A stretch of DNA of 19,289 bases from an uncultured Mycoplasmatota bacterium (GCA_946007485.1 CAMGAM010000007.1:1-19289); one strand, 5' to 3'; positions 1 to 7,065 are shown, counted from the first letter of the stretch. Notes: generated by a model from the sequence alone, not told the origin. Made by a program: numbers and translations.

Positions 1-1038
1 ATTTTAATACCATTTGTTAGTATCATAATCTTTCCATTATCATTAGTTTGCTTTATTTTACCAAAAATATCTTATTTATTAAAAATAACTACCAATATTC
101 TTCAAACCATATCATTAACTATTTCTAAATCAAATTTAGGAATAATTTCATTTTCAAAACCAAGTATTCAATTAATAATTATTTATTATTTATTTATTTT
201 CCTCTTTTTATATAATAAAAAGAACTTCTATATTTTTCTTATCATAATTACTCATAAATTATCTATATATTTAAATCCTATCACAGAAGTTACTTACTTA
301 GATGTAGGACAAGGGGATTCAATTTTTTTGAAGTTTCAACATAATCAAGGAAATATATTAATTGATACTGGTGGTCTAATAAATAGTGATTACAGCATTG
401 TTCCAAATAAGACAATTCCATATTTAAAAAGCAAAGGAATCACTAAAATTGATTATTTAATATTAACTCATGGAGACTACGACCATATGGGGGAAGCTAT
501 TAACTTAGTTAATAATTTTAAAGTAGAAAAAGTAATATTTAATTGCGGTGAGTTTAATGAATTAGAAATGGACCTAATTAAAGTTTTAGACAACAAGCAA
601 ATTCCGTATTATAGTTGTATTAAAGAGCTAGATATTGATGATAATAAATTCTATTTTTTGAATAATAAAGACTATGGTAATGAAAATGATAATTCTAGTG
701 TTATTTATACAGAACTTAATAATCATAAATTTTTATTTATGGGAGATGCCAGTGTAGAAGTAGAAGAAAATTTAATAGAAAAATACAATTTACAAGATAT
801 AGATGTTTTAAAAGTAGGGCATCATGGTAGTAAGACAAGTTCAGGTAAATATTTTATAGATGAGATTAATCCCAAATATTCAATTATAAGTGTAGGTAAA
901 AATAATAGGTATGGACACCCAAATGATAGTGTTTTGGATAATTTATATGATTCAAAAATATATAGAACAGATCAAGATGGGAGTATTATGTTTAAACTTA
1001 AAAATAATAAATTAGAAATAGAAACATGTACTCCGTAG
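1..1038 (+). CDS. comEC: ComEC/Rec2 DNA-uptake channel, C-terminal part (5' end outside window)
   Basis: The reading frame is open from base 1, so the TTG at 328 is internal and the gene starts upstream of the window. The visible 345 residues begin with two hydrophobic stretches (about 1-30 and 58-85), the end of the Competence membrane domain. A metallo-beta-lactamase-fold domain follows: LDVGQGDS (100-107), IDTGG, the zinc motif THGDYDHMG with His157, Asp159, Asp161 and His162, GDAS around Asp249, GHHGS (273-277) and YGHP with His306. ComEC forms the membrane pore that takes in single-stranded DNA in competent bacteria, and the hydrolase domain may process the incoming strand. All domain motifs are present, so this copy looks functional. 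The 570 bp from His157 to the stop are repeated twice downstream, which is the key oddity of this locus. An accessory gene starts 16 bp after the stop. Confidence 0.93.
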   Translation: MLIPFVSIIIFPLSLVCFILPKISYLLKITTNILQTISLTISKSNLGIISFSKPSIQLIIIYYLFIFLFLYNKKNFYIFLIIITHKLSIYLNPITEVTYLDVGQGDSIFLKFQHNQGNILIDTGGLINSDYSIVPNKTIPYLKSKGITKIDYLILTHGDYDHMGEAINLVNNFKVEKVIFNCGEFNELEMDLIKVLDNKQIPYYSCIKELDIDDNKFYFLNNKDYGNENDNSSVIYTELNNHKFLFMGDASVEVEENLIEKYNLQDIDVLKVGHHGSKTSSGKYFIDEINPKYSIISVGKNNRYGHPNDSVLDNLYDSKIYRTDQDGSIMFKLKNNKLEIETCTP

Positions 1039-1054
1039 AAAGTAAGATGATAAA

Positions 1055-1879
1055 ATGAATGAAATAAAAGAATATACAGAAAAGATATTTGAAGATATTA
1101 AACATATAGATGAAAACGAAAATGATTACTGGTTAGCAAGAGAATTACAAAATGTTTTAGGGTATCATCAGTGGCGAAGTATAAATGAATTAATTGAAAG
1201 AGCTAAAGTTGCTTGTAGAGAAAGCAAATACAGTATAGAAGATCATTTTGCGGTACAAAGCAAAATGATAAAATTAGCAAAAGGTGCAACAAGAAATGTT
1301 ATAGATTATAAATTATCTAGATATGCTTGTTATTTAATTGTAATGAATGGCAATCCTCAAAAACAAATAATAGCACTTGCTCAAACGTATTTTGCAATTC
1401 AAACAAGGAAACAGGAATTATCTGAAAAAGAGTATAATGAACTTACTGAAGATGAAAAAAGACTATATAGAAGAAATCAAGCGAGAAAAGGTAATTATAA
1501 TTTAAATAAAACTGCAGTTAATAGTGGAGTAAAAGACTTGGATAGATTTCATAATGCTGGATATAAAGGATTATATAATGGAGAAACAGCAGATGATATA
1601 TTTAAAAGAAAGAAACTTCGATATAGAGAAGATATACTAGATAATATGGGTAGTGAAGAACTTGCGGATAATATATTTAGAATTGCACAAACAGACGCCA
1701 AATTAAAAAGAGATAATGTAGATAATGAATACACTGCGAACTCTGTTCATTATGAGGTTGGTAAAGAAGTAAGAGAAAGTATTAAAAGATTAGGCGGAAC
1801 GATGCCAGAAAATTTACCGACACCAGATAGAAGTTTAAAAGAATTAGAAAAAGATAATAAAAAAATGCAAATTAAATAG
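1055..1879 (+). CDS. dinD: DinD-family DNA-damage-inducible protein (cargo 1)
   Basis: This 274-aa protein has the usual DinD length. The N-terminal part holds the BRO-N/DinD-type block YWLARELQNVLGY (about 24-36) and a conserved helical region with DHF and YKLSRYACYLIVMNGNP (about 88-104). The C-terminal half has the family's charged segment (LDRFHNAGYKGLYNGE, EELADNIFRIAQTDAKL) and a Lys-rich tail. E. coli DinD is LexA-regulated and inhibits RecA strand exchange late in recombination; whether that holds here is unknown. The gene begins 16 bp after the comEC stop. It has only a weak AAAGTAAG ribosome site, and a TGATAAAAT box overlaps its start codon, so it is probably read from a transcript entering through comEC. 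It is the first cargo gene after the intact comEC end. Confidence 0.85.
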   Translation: MNEIKEYTEKIFEDIKHIDENENDYWLARELQNVLGYHQWRSINELIERAKVACRESKYSIEDHFAVQSKMIKLAKGATRNVIDYKLSRYACYLIVMNGNPQKQIIALAQTYFAIQTRKQELSEKEYNELTEDEKRLYRRNQARKGNYNLNKTAVNSGVKDLDRFHNAGYKGLYNGETADDIFKRKKLRYREDILDNMGSEELADNIFRIAQTDAKLKRDNVDNEYTANSVHYEVGKEVRESIKRLGGTMPENLPTPDRSLKELEKDNKKMQIK

Positions 1880-1887
1880 TAAATATG

Positions 1888-1896
1888 TGATATAAT
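1888..1896 (+). promoter_or_regulatory. Extended -10 promoter for the WDGH-like gene
   Basis: TGA-TATAAT forms a perfect extended -10, 25 bp before the ATG at 1922. No convincing -35 is visible at the right distance. The surrounding block (AGTAAATATG ... AGGTG ... TTTATG, about 1878-1924) closely matches the leader of the third cargo gene at 4949-4987, so the promoter and ribosome site appear to have been copied as a unit. Confidence 0.6.
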
Positions 1897-1921
1897 AACA
1901 ATTAATTTGTAGGTGGTGTTT

Positions 1922-2293
1922 ATGTCAAATATAGATAGTATTAACAACGAAATATTAAATTTGAAGAAATCAGGAACAAGTGTAAAAAATATAAGTGATG
2001 GAAATCATACATTTGCTGATTTATATTTCCAAAGAATGAATTTATTAAGTGTAATTTGCAGTTGTTATCCAGAACTATCATGGAAATCAAAAAAACACTT
2101 TGATGAAGAAAATGATCCAATGTTTAATGGTTGCTTTATTGTCGGAATAAACACACCCAATGGTGTAGCAACATACCACTTTAAATTAGAATATTGGGAT
2201 GAATTTCCTATTAAAGAAATAGAACATGCTCCACAATATGATGGATATTCACCTGAAGAAGCGTTATCTAGAGTTAAGTCTTTAAGAAAATAA
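1922..2293 (+). CDS. Phage-type WDGH-like small protein (cargo 1)
   Basis: This soluble protein of 123 residues has no signal peptide or membrane segment. The ATG at 1922 is chosen because AGGTGG (1911-1916) sits five bases before it; the GTG codons at 1913 and 1916 are part of that ribosome site. The central part (DGNHTFADLYFQRMNLL ... WKSKKHFDEEND ... GCFIVGINTPNGVATYHF ... YWDEFPIKEIEHAPQYDGYSPEEALSRV) resembles a domain common in phage and prophage hypothetical proteins of Firmicutes, whose C-terminus reads P-x-W/Y-D-G-H/Y-x-P-x-(D/E). That assignment is from memory of the family pattern, and no biochemical role is known to me. It has its own promoter and ends inside a terminator hairpin, so it is a self-contained unit. 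Confidence 0.7.
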   Translation: MSNIDSINNEILNLKKSGTSVKNISDGNHTFADLYFQRMNLLSVICSCYPELSWKSKKHFDEENDPMFNGCFIVGINTPNGVATYHFKLEYWDEFPIKEIEHAPQYDGYSPEEALSRVKSLRK

Positions 2294-2307
2294 AGACTTT
2301 TTTCTTT
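2276..2307 (+). terminator. Rho-independent terminator closing cargo 1
   Basis: A perfect 9-bp stem, AAGTCTTTA with TAAAGACTT, has a 6-base loop and is followed by TTTTCTTT. The left arm lies in the last codons of the WDGH-like gene. The truncated comEC copy begins 34 bp after the T-run. Confidence 0.8.
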
Positions 2308-2340
2308 GCCTAAATTCGTATGCATAAACTTATATCACCA

Positions 2341-2910
2341 CATGGGGACTTTGATCATATGGGTGAAGCAATTAATCTAGTAGAAAACTTCAAAGTAGAA
2401 AATGTCATATTTAATGTTGGTGAATATAATGAGTTAGAAAATGAATTAATAACAGTTTTGAATAAGAAAAAAATTAATTATTACAAAGGTTTAAAAGAAT
2501 TAAATATAAATAAACATAAATTACAGTTTTTAAATACAGGAGTATATGATAATGAAAACGATAATTCAAATGTAATTTATTTTAATTATAATGATTATAA
2601 ATTTCTTCTTATGGGAGATGCAGGTATTGAACGAGAGAAAGATATACTAGAAAAATATAATCTAAATGATATTGATTTTTTTAAAGTAGGTCATCATGGA
2701 AGTAAGACAAGTAGCAGTGAGGGTTTTATAAATGAAATGAATCCAAAATATTCCATAATTAGTGTTGGAAAAAATAATAGATATGGACATCCGAAAGATA
2801 GCGTTTTGAATATTTTAAGTAATACCAAAGTTTATAGAACTGATTTAGATGGAAGTATTGAAATTAAATTAAATAAGAATGGATATAAGATAAGTACATG
2901 TTCACCATAG
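2341..2910 (+). pseudogene. Second comEC 3' end (truncated hydrolase domain, frame open)
   Basis: This is a 570-bp copy of the end of comEC, starting at the zinc-ligand His codon (HGDFDHMGEAIN) and running without indels to the stop (TCSP). Everything upstream is missing: no LDVGQGD, no DTGG and no membrane domain. Homology may extend two or three codons further left (LIS-P for LIL-T). The remaining motifs (GDAG, GHHGSKTSS, RYGHPKDS, YRTDLDGS) are intact. The ATG at 2320 would add only seven residues and has no ribosome site, so expression as a working enzyme is unlikely. By eye it differs from the intact copy at about 65 of 189 residues. It is followed 14 bp later by the nuclease gene. Confidence 0.85.
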
Positions 2911-2924
2911 AAAGGATAACAGAT

Positions 2925-3806
2925 ATGAATTATTATGATGAAATAAAGAAAGAGCTTATAGATAATGAGCTAAATAAAAAAGTAAAGGATTATAGTAAAA
3001 ACAAATATGAAATTCAAAAATACTATAATGTTGGCAAACTTTTATTAGAGGCAGGAAATAATTATGGCGATGGAATAACAAAGGAATACTCTAAAAAACT
3101 AACAAATGAAATTGGGAGAAAATATAGTGTTAGATATTTGTTTGATATTAGAAAATTATACTTATTTTCAAAAGTGCACACATTGGGTGCACAATTAACA
3201 ATGTCACATTATAGATTGTTATTTCCGTTAAATGATGATAATGAAATAGATTATTATATAAATCAAATTATTAAAAGCAATCTTTCTAAAAGAGAATTAG
3301 AAGTGATAATTAAATCTAATGAGTATGGAAGATTACCAGAGCATACAAAAAACAAATTAATTAAAAAAGAAAAATCAAATGTAGTAGATTTTGTAAAGAG
3401 TCCTATTCAAATTAAAAATAGTTGGAACAAAGAAATAATATCAGAAAAAATGTTACAGAAATTAATATTAGAAGATATATCTTATTTTTTAGAAGAGTTA
3501 GGTGAAGGTTTTACTTTTATTAAAAATGAATATAAAATTAAGATTGATGATAGATATAACTATATTGATTTACTTCTTTATAATATTAAATATAAATGTT
3601 ATGTAGTTGTAGAACTAAAAGTAACTGAATTAAGGAAAGAGCATACTGGGCAGATACAATCATATATAAACTACATAGATAAAAATATTAAAACAATAGA
3701 AGAAAATAATACAGCCGGAATAATAATCTGTAAACAAGATAATGAATACGTAATTAAATATTGTTCTGATAATAGGATAATTGCTAGAGAATATGAATTA
3801 GTGTGA
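2925..3806 (+). CDS. DUF1016 / YhcG-type PDDEXK nuclease (cargo 2)
   Basis: This 293-aa protein has the two-part DUF1016 layout. The N-terminal half (about 1-140) is the helical DUF1016-N domain, with YYNVGKLLLEAG (33-44), KYSVRYLFDIRKLY and MSHYRLLFPL (93-102). The C-terminal half is a PDDEXK fold with Asp215 in YIDLLLYN, Glu230-x-Lys232 in VVELKV, and Gln243 in HTGQIQSYINY, which fit the catalytic residues. Related proteins occur on mobile elements and beside restriction or defence genes; the exact substrate is unknown. The ATG at 2925 follows AAAGGA at a normal distance. The ATG at 2898 lies inside the comEC fragment and lacks a ribosome site. The stop codon TGA is also part of the next gene's extended -10 box. 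Confidence 0.85.
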   Translation: MNYYDEIKKELIDNELNKKVKDYSKNKYEIQKYYNVGKLLLEAGNNYGDGITKEYSKKLTNEIGRKYSVRYLFDIRKLYLFSKVHTLGAQLTMSHYRLLFPLNDDNEIDYYINQIIKSNLSKRELEVIIKSNEYGRLPEHTKNKLIKKEKSNVVDFVKSPIQIKNSWNKEIISEKMLQKLILEDISYFLEELGEGFTFIKNEYKIKIDDRYNYIDLLLYNIKYKCYVVVELKVTELRKEHTGQIQSYINYIDKNIKTIEENNTAGIIICKQDNEYVIKYCSDNRIIAREYELV

Positions 3807-3812
3807 TATAAT
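3804..3812 (+). promoter_or_regulatory. Extended -10 promoter for the Nudix gene
   Basis: TGA-TATAAT forms a perfect extended -10 whose TGA is the stop codon of the nuclease gene. Transcription would start near 3819, right at the GGAG ribosome site (3819-3822), giving an almost leaderless message. No -35 is obvious. Confidence 0.5.
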
Positions 3813-3830
3813 ATATATGGAGTTGATAGT

Positions 3831-4307
3831 ATGGATATTAGGTATACAAATAATGAATTTCAATTTTTATTAAGAGTTTCTATACTCATTTTTAATAAAG
3901 ATGAATCTAAAGTGTTATTATTCAATGTAGAAGGAAGAAAATTTTACATGCTTCTTGGAGGAAAAATTGGTGAACTTGAAGAAAGTATTGATGCAGCAAA
4001 ACGTGAAATAAAAGAAGAATTAGGTTGGGAAAATTTGGAATACAAATTTTTAGGAATAAGTGAGGAATTTGTAACAGATAAAGGTTATGATAATCAGCAA
4101 ATAAATCTTATTTATAAAGGAATTTATAATAATGTTATTGAAAAAATTGAATTTAAGGGTTTAGAAGGAGATTGGATTAATTTTAAATGGATTGATATAA
4201 AAGATGTTGATAACTACCAAATATATCCAAGTATTGTAAAAGAAATGGTAAAAGATTCAGATAAAATATATCATTCTGTAGATAATTTGCTAAAAAAAGA
4301 TAATTGA
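3831..4307 (+). CDS. Nudix hydrolase (cargo 2)
   Basis: This soluble protein of 158 residues carries a complete Nudix box, G-x5-E-x7-R-E-U-x-E-E-x-G-U, in GKIGELEESIDAAKREIKEE (about 43-62) followed by LGW. Nudix enzymes hydrolyse nucleoside diphosphates linked to another group, using Mg2+ held by the REUxEE glutamates. Substrates range from oxidised nucleotides to sugar nucleotides and RNA caps, and nothing here fixes the choice. The C-terminal half (IYKGIYNN ... EGDWINFKWIDIKDVDNYQIYP) is typical of small MutT-like proteins. GGAG lies 8 bases before the ATG. The gene has its own -10 box and ends in a terminator that overlaps its TGA stop, so it is transcriptionally self-contained like the WDGH-like gene. 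Confidence 0.88.
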   Translation: MDIRYTNNEFQFLLRVSILIFNKDESKVLLFNVEGRKFYMLLGGKIGELEESIDAAKREIKEELGWENLEYKFLGISEEFVTDKGYDNQQINLIYKGIYNNVIEKIEFKGLEGDWINFKWIDIKDVDNYQIYPSIVKEMVKDSDKIYHSVDNLLKKDN

Positions 4308-4332
4308 TTGCAAATTGCAATCCTTTTTCTTT
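4306..4332 (+). terminator. Rho-independent terminator closing cargo 2
   Basis: GATTGCA and TGCAATC form a 7-bp stem with a 3-base loop, followed by CTTTTTCTTT. Placement matches the terminator of cargo 1: a T-rich CTTT tail, then about 34-45 bp, then a comEC fragment. Confidence 0.75.
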
Positions 4333-4375
4333 ACAATTAAAAGATTTCATTCGACTTATTAATTGACAATCAGCA

Positions 4376-4945
4376 CATAGCGATTATGATCATATGGGTG
4401 AAGCCATTAATTTATTTAATAATTTTAAAGTGAAAAAAGTAATATTGAATTGTGGTAAATTTAATGAACTTGAAAAAGAACTAATAAAAGTACTATAAAA
4501 AAAGAAAATACCATATTACTCATGTATTAAAAAATTAAATATAGATAATAACAAATTGTATTTTTTGAACAAAAAAGACTACGGTAATGAAAATGATAAT
4601 TCAAGTGTTATTTATACAGAGTTTAATAATCATAAATTTCTTTTTATGGGAGATGCTTCTGTATCGGTAGAACAAGACTTAATAGAAAAATATAATTTAA
4701 ATGATATAGATGTTTTAAAAGCAGGACAACATGGAAGTAAGACAACTTCTAGTAAAGGTTTTATTGCTGTGATTGAACAAAAATATTCGATTATTAGTAT
4801 AGGCAAAAATAATAGGTATGTTCATCCAAATGATAGTGTATTAGATAATTTGGAAGACTCAAAAATGTATAGAACAGATCAGGATGGAAGTATTATGTTT
4901 AAAATTAGCAATTATAAGTTAAAGATAGAAAAATGTTTACCATAG
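4376..4945 (+). pseudogene. Third comEC 3' end (decayed hydrolase domain)
   Basis: This is again exactly 570 bp, from the same zinc-ligand His codon (HSDYDHMGEAIN) to the stop (KCLP). It is inactive: TAA at 4496-4498 interrupts the frame at the position of Asp in the intact copy, the Gly of HGD is Ser, GHHGS has become GQHGS, and YGHP has become YVHP. There are no indels. It resembles the intact comEC end (about 40 differences in 189 residues by eye) more than copy 2 does (about 65), so it is not the product of simple stepwise duplication through copy 2. The ATG at 4556 only restarts the frame inside the fragment and is not a credible gene start. Confidence 0.88.
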
Positions 4946-4958
4946 AAGTAAGTAAATA

Positions 4959-4967
4959 TGATACAAT
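4959..4967 (+). promoter_or_regulatory. Extended -10 promoter for the kinase-like pseudogene
   Basis: TGA-TACAAT starts 14 bp after the comEC fragment's stop. The block AGTAAATATG ... ACAATAA ... AGGTG ... TTTATG closely resembles the leader of the WDGH-like gene at 1878-1924. Confidence 0.5.
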
Positions 4968-4984
4968 AATCACGAGGTGTTTTT

Positions 4985-6062
4985 ATGACAGATATTGATA
5001 TCGCAATTAAAGAATCTAAAAATAAAGAAAACATTAGTAATGGTGGAAGTATGTGCTTTTACTTCGGTGATGTTGTTTTAGTAAAGTATTCGTGCCCAAC
5101 AAAAAGCAGATAATGGTGTAAATACACCTAGACATTTAGTAGTTAAAAGAGTAATTGAAGGTGAAAATGATATTTGCTATGTATTACAACAAAAATGTCC
5201 TGGACATAATTGTGCCAGTTTAAGTAAATATGGTGTTTCGTTTGATGAAATGTGTGATAGTTTAAAATTTATTTTAAATATTCCATTTGAACATTACAAA
5301 AAATTAATAGAAGATGGATTTGATTTGTTTGAAATGGGATATGAAGCCAAAAATAAAAATTTATTTTATGATTCAAATAGTGGTTTTTGGTTTATTGACT
5401 TTTTAAATCATGAAAAAGATTATATGTTTGATTCAACTGATGTAAAAAAAATTTTTGAAGGTTTAAACTATAGAATTCCAAAACCAATTCAAATTTCATC
5501 ATCTATTAAATATAACGAAAAGTTAACAGATGAACAAAAACATATAGAAAATGAATTAAAATATGCAATTAAAGCTAAAACATTATTAGCTATAAAAGAG
5601 GTACTACCGAATTTTGAAAAATATGAAAAATTTTTCCTGTTTGAAGAGAGTGATGATTATAAAAAATACTTAATGCAAAACAAACTTGTTAAGAAAGATT
5701 TAACAAGTTTAGATTCAATCGATTACGAAGTGTTCCAAGAATTATATGAAATGGTTATTAAAGGCTTAATTGATAAAATTAAAAATAAAGGTGAAAAATT
5801 TTGGAATATTGAACGTAATGATATAAGAAATGATAGCAATTTATTTAATTTACAATCTTTCTTTGAGCAAAGTAAATACAATAGTATTAAGCCAGAAGAA
5901 TTTTATGATACTTATGATTATGAATATGAAGTTAGAGAATTATATACAATAAATGTTTTGAATGATCTTATTGGCAGATTAGAACAAATGGAACCAAATG
6001 AAAATATTACAAGTTTTTTAACTGATGCAAGTGAAAAACTAAAGTCACACAAAAGCTTATAA
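4985..6062 (+). pseudogene. Frameshifted kinase-like protein (cargo 3)
   Basis: A gene starts at ATG 4985 after CGAGGTG, but its frame ends at TAA 5111 after 42 codons. One base further on, the +1 frame continues from about 5090 to 6062. The joined product would be about 358 residues, so a 1-base insertion or sequence error near 5085-5105 is the simplest explanation. The joined N-terminus reads like a kinase fold: a FGDVVLVKY strand, then TPRHLVVKR with a possible ATP-binding Lys, and a catalytic-loop-like stretch KNKNLFYDSNSGFWFIDF (about 5347-5400), with Asn and a final Asp where metal ligands of kinases sit. The C-terminal 200 residues are charged, helical and unrecognised. The kinase assignment is an inference from motif order, not a family match. 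Context: it directly follows the third comEC fragment with its own promoter. Confidence 0.6.
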
Positions 6063-6084
6063 AATAAAAGTATGCTGTATTTAA

Positions 6085-6216
6085 AAAAACACAGCCAGAA
6101 TATTTTCAAAATCTTACGACTTTGTCAACAGTCTGATATGCCAGAGTGTGCACCTTTTGTCTTGGAGTCATTATAGATTACCTATAACACTGAAAACCAT
6201 TAAAGAAATTAATTAA
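6085..6216 (+). pseudogene. Possible remnant of a DUF1016 nuclease gene
   Basis: One frame in this otherwise gene-free stretch reads ARIFSKSYDFVNS, then QSVHLLSWSHYRLPITLKTI, then KEIN and a stop. The SWSHYR core and what follows match the DUF1016-N signature, and the intact relative at 2925 has MSHYRLLFPL in the same place. No start codon or nuclease domain remains, and the frame dies in an AATT repeat. It suggests that a second DUF1016 gene once stood here, extending the cargo region to about 6.2 kb. The match is short. Confidence 0.4.
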
Positions 6217-6226
6217 TTAATTAATT
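6207..6226. repeat. (AATT)5 tetranucleotide repeat
   Basis: Five perfect AATT units occur at the end of the possible DUF1016 remnant and are self-complementary. This may be slippage-derived or a scar; no function is visible. Confidence 0.9.
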
Positions 6227-6243
6227 TTAATTTCGATTTGTGA

Positions 6244-6260
6244 CTTTCAAGGACTGAAAG
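6244..6260 (+). other. Small hairpin before the ribosome site of the 6285 gene
   Basis: CTTTCA and TGAAAG form a perfect 6-bp stem with a 5-base loop, five bases before GGAAGG (6265-6270). It may shape the leader of the next gene. The rest of the 6063-6284 gap holds only the DUF1016-like remnant and the AATT repeat. Confidence 0.35.
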
Positions 6261-6284
6261 GACGGGAAGGAATGTGATTTATTA

Positions 6285-6998
6285 ATGAAAAAAATAACTC
6301 TCTCTTCTTTAGATATTGATAATACTTTATTTCATTTTGATGTTCGAGATATAAGTTTTATTGAAGAAAATGGTTTTCCTGCTAACATAGGAAGAGATTC
6401 AAAAAATGCAGAGACAACTCCTAAAGTTTTTTTTAGTAAAGGAATAAAGGGGGTACTTGAACTTATTGATGTTTGGATTATATGGAGAATGAATAGAGAT
6501 CATCAAAATTCTGATAATTGGACTAAAGAATTTTTATCTGGTGAATATTTAAAGAATGAAGAAAAAAAAGAAATTACTTTTAATAATATGTATGAATGGT
6601 TGTCTCAAAGAAGATATTATAAATTAGATTTGATAGAAGGAATAGATTACCTAAAAAATGATATTGATGAAGCCAAACAAAGTGCCTTAGATGATAAAAG
6701 CAAAAAAGAAAATACAAAAGAAATTCCTTGGAAATTTTTATTTGCTTATGAAATGTATAAAGGAAAAATTAACCATAATGACGCAAGTATGGAGGATTGG
6801 AACATGCATACAATTACTGGACATGGAATTTCCACCAATAAAATATCTTTAATTCAAGATGAAAATGGAAAAGATGACGCTTTAACAATAATTGAATTAT
6901 TATATCAACAATATCAAAATAAAGAAGAATTCAGAATATTGAATTCATTTATGGAATATTGTCAAAGTAGAAGAAATATTCCATCAATTCATCGATAA
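6285..6998 (+). CDS. Uncharacterised soluble protein (ADP-ribosyltransferase-like N-terminus possible)
   Basis: I do not firmly recognise this 237-aa protein. It has no signal peptide or membrane segment. The N-terminal part contains LFHFDVRDISFIEENGF (about 15-31), NIGRDSKNAE and KVFFSKGIKGVLELIDVWI (about 47-65). The pattern of an aromatic-His-aromatic strand, then I-x-E-x-G-F/L, then a conserved FFSKG block recalls the opening of RNA 2'-phosphotransferase and ADP-ribosyltransferase folds, but no full catalytic triad can be assigned. The middle is Lys/Glu-rich (112-145), and a motif DWNMHTITGHGIS lies near 175. The only ribosome site, GGAAGG at 6265-6270, lies 14 bases from the ATG, which is long; no better in-frame start exists. 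It sits at the inner edge of the accessory region and may be the last cargo or the first resident gene. Confidence 0.55.
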   Translation: MKKITLSSLDIDNTLFHFDVRDISFIEENGFPANIGRDSKNAETTPKVFFSKGIKGVLELIDVWIIWRMNRDHQNSDNWTKEFLSGEYLKNEEKKEITFNNMYEWLSQRRYYKLDLIEGIDYLKNDIDEAKQSALDDKSKKENTKEIPWKFLFAYEMYKGKINHNDASMEDWNMHTITGHGISTNKISLIQDENGKDDALTIIELLYQQYQNKEEFRILNSFMEYCQSRRNIPSIHR

Positions 6999-7050
6999 AA
7001 AAGTCATAATTCGCCAATCGATTATCTTAGTAAATGAATATTAAGAATAA

Positions 7051-7059
7051 TGATACAAT
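7051..7059 (+). promoter_or_regulatory. Extended -10 box in the gap before spoIIGA
   Basis: TGA-TACAAT matches the box used before the 4985 and 14078 genes, but no open reading frame follows. Its only visible downstream signal is the terminator at 7154-7182, so it could drive a small RNA of about 115 bases. Confidence 0.35.
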
Positions 7060-7065
7060 AATTAA

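Noticed and set aside
328..1038. A stand-alone hydrolase gene starting at TTG 328
   Set aside because: The frame is open to base 1 with membrane segments and LDVGQGD directly upstream, so it is the end of comEC.
1048..1056. TGATAAAAT as the promoter of dinD
   Set aside because: It overlaps the dinD start codon, so transcription would begin inside the gene.
2320..2910. A functional short hydrolase gene from ATG 2320
   Set aside because: It lacks the first strands and the DTGG loop of the fold and has no ribosome site; it is better seen as a comEC fragment.
4556..4945. A separate 129-aa gene in the third comEC copy
   Set aside because: It is the part of the same fragment after the TAA at 4496 and has mutated metal-site motifs.
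6073..6094. Hairpin GCTGTATTT/AAACACAGC as a terminator for the kinase-like gene
   Set aside because: The stem has a mismatch and no T-run follows on either side in the right place.
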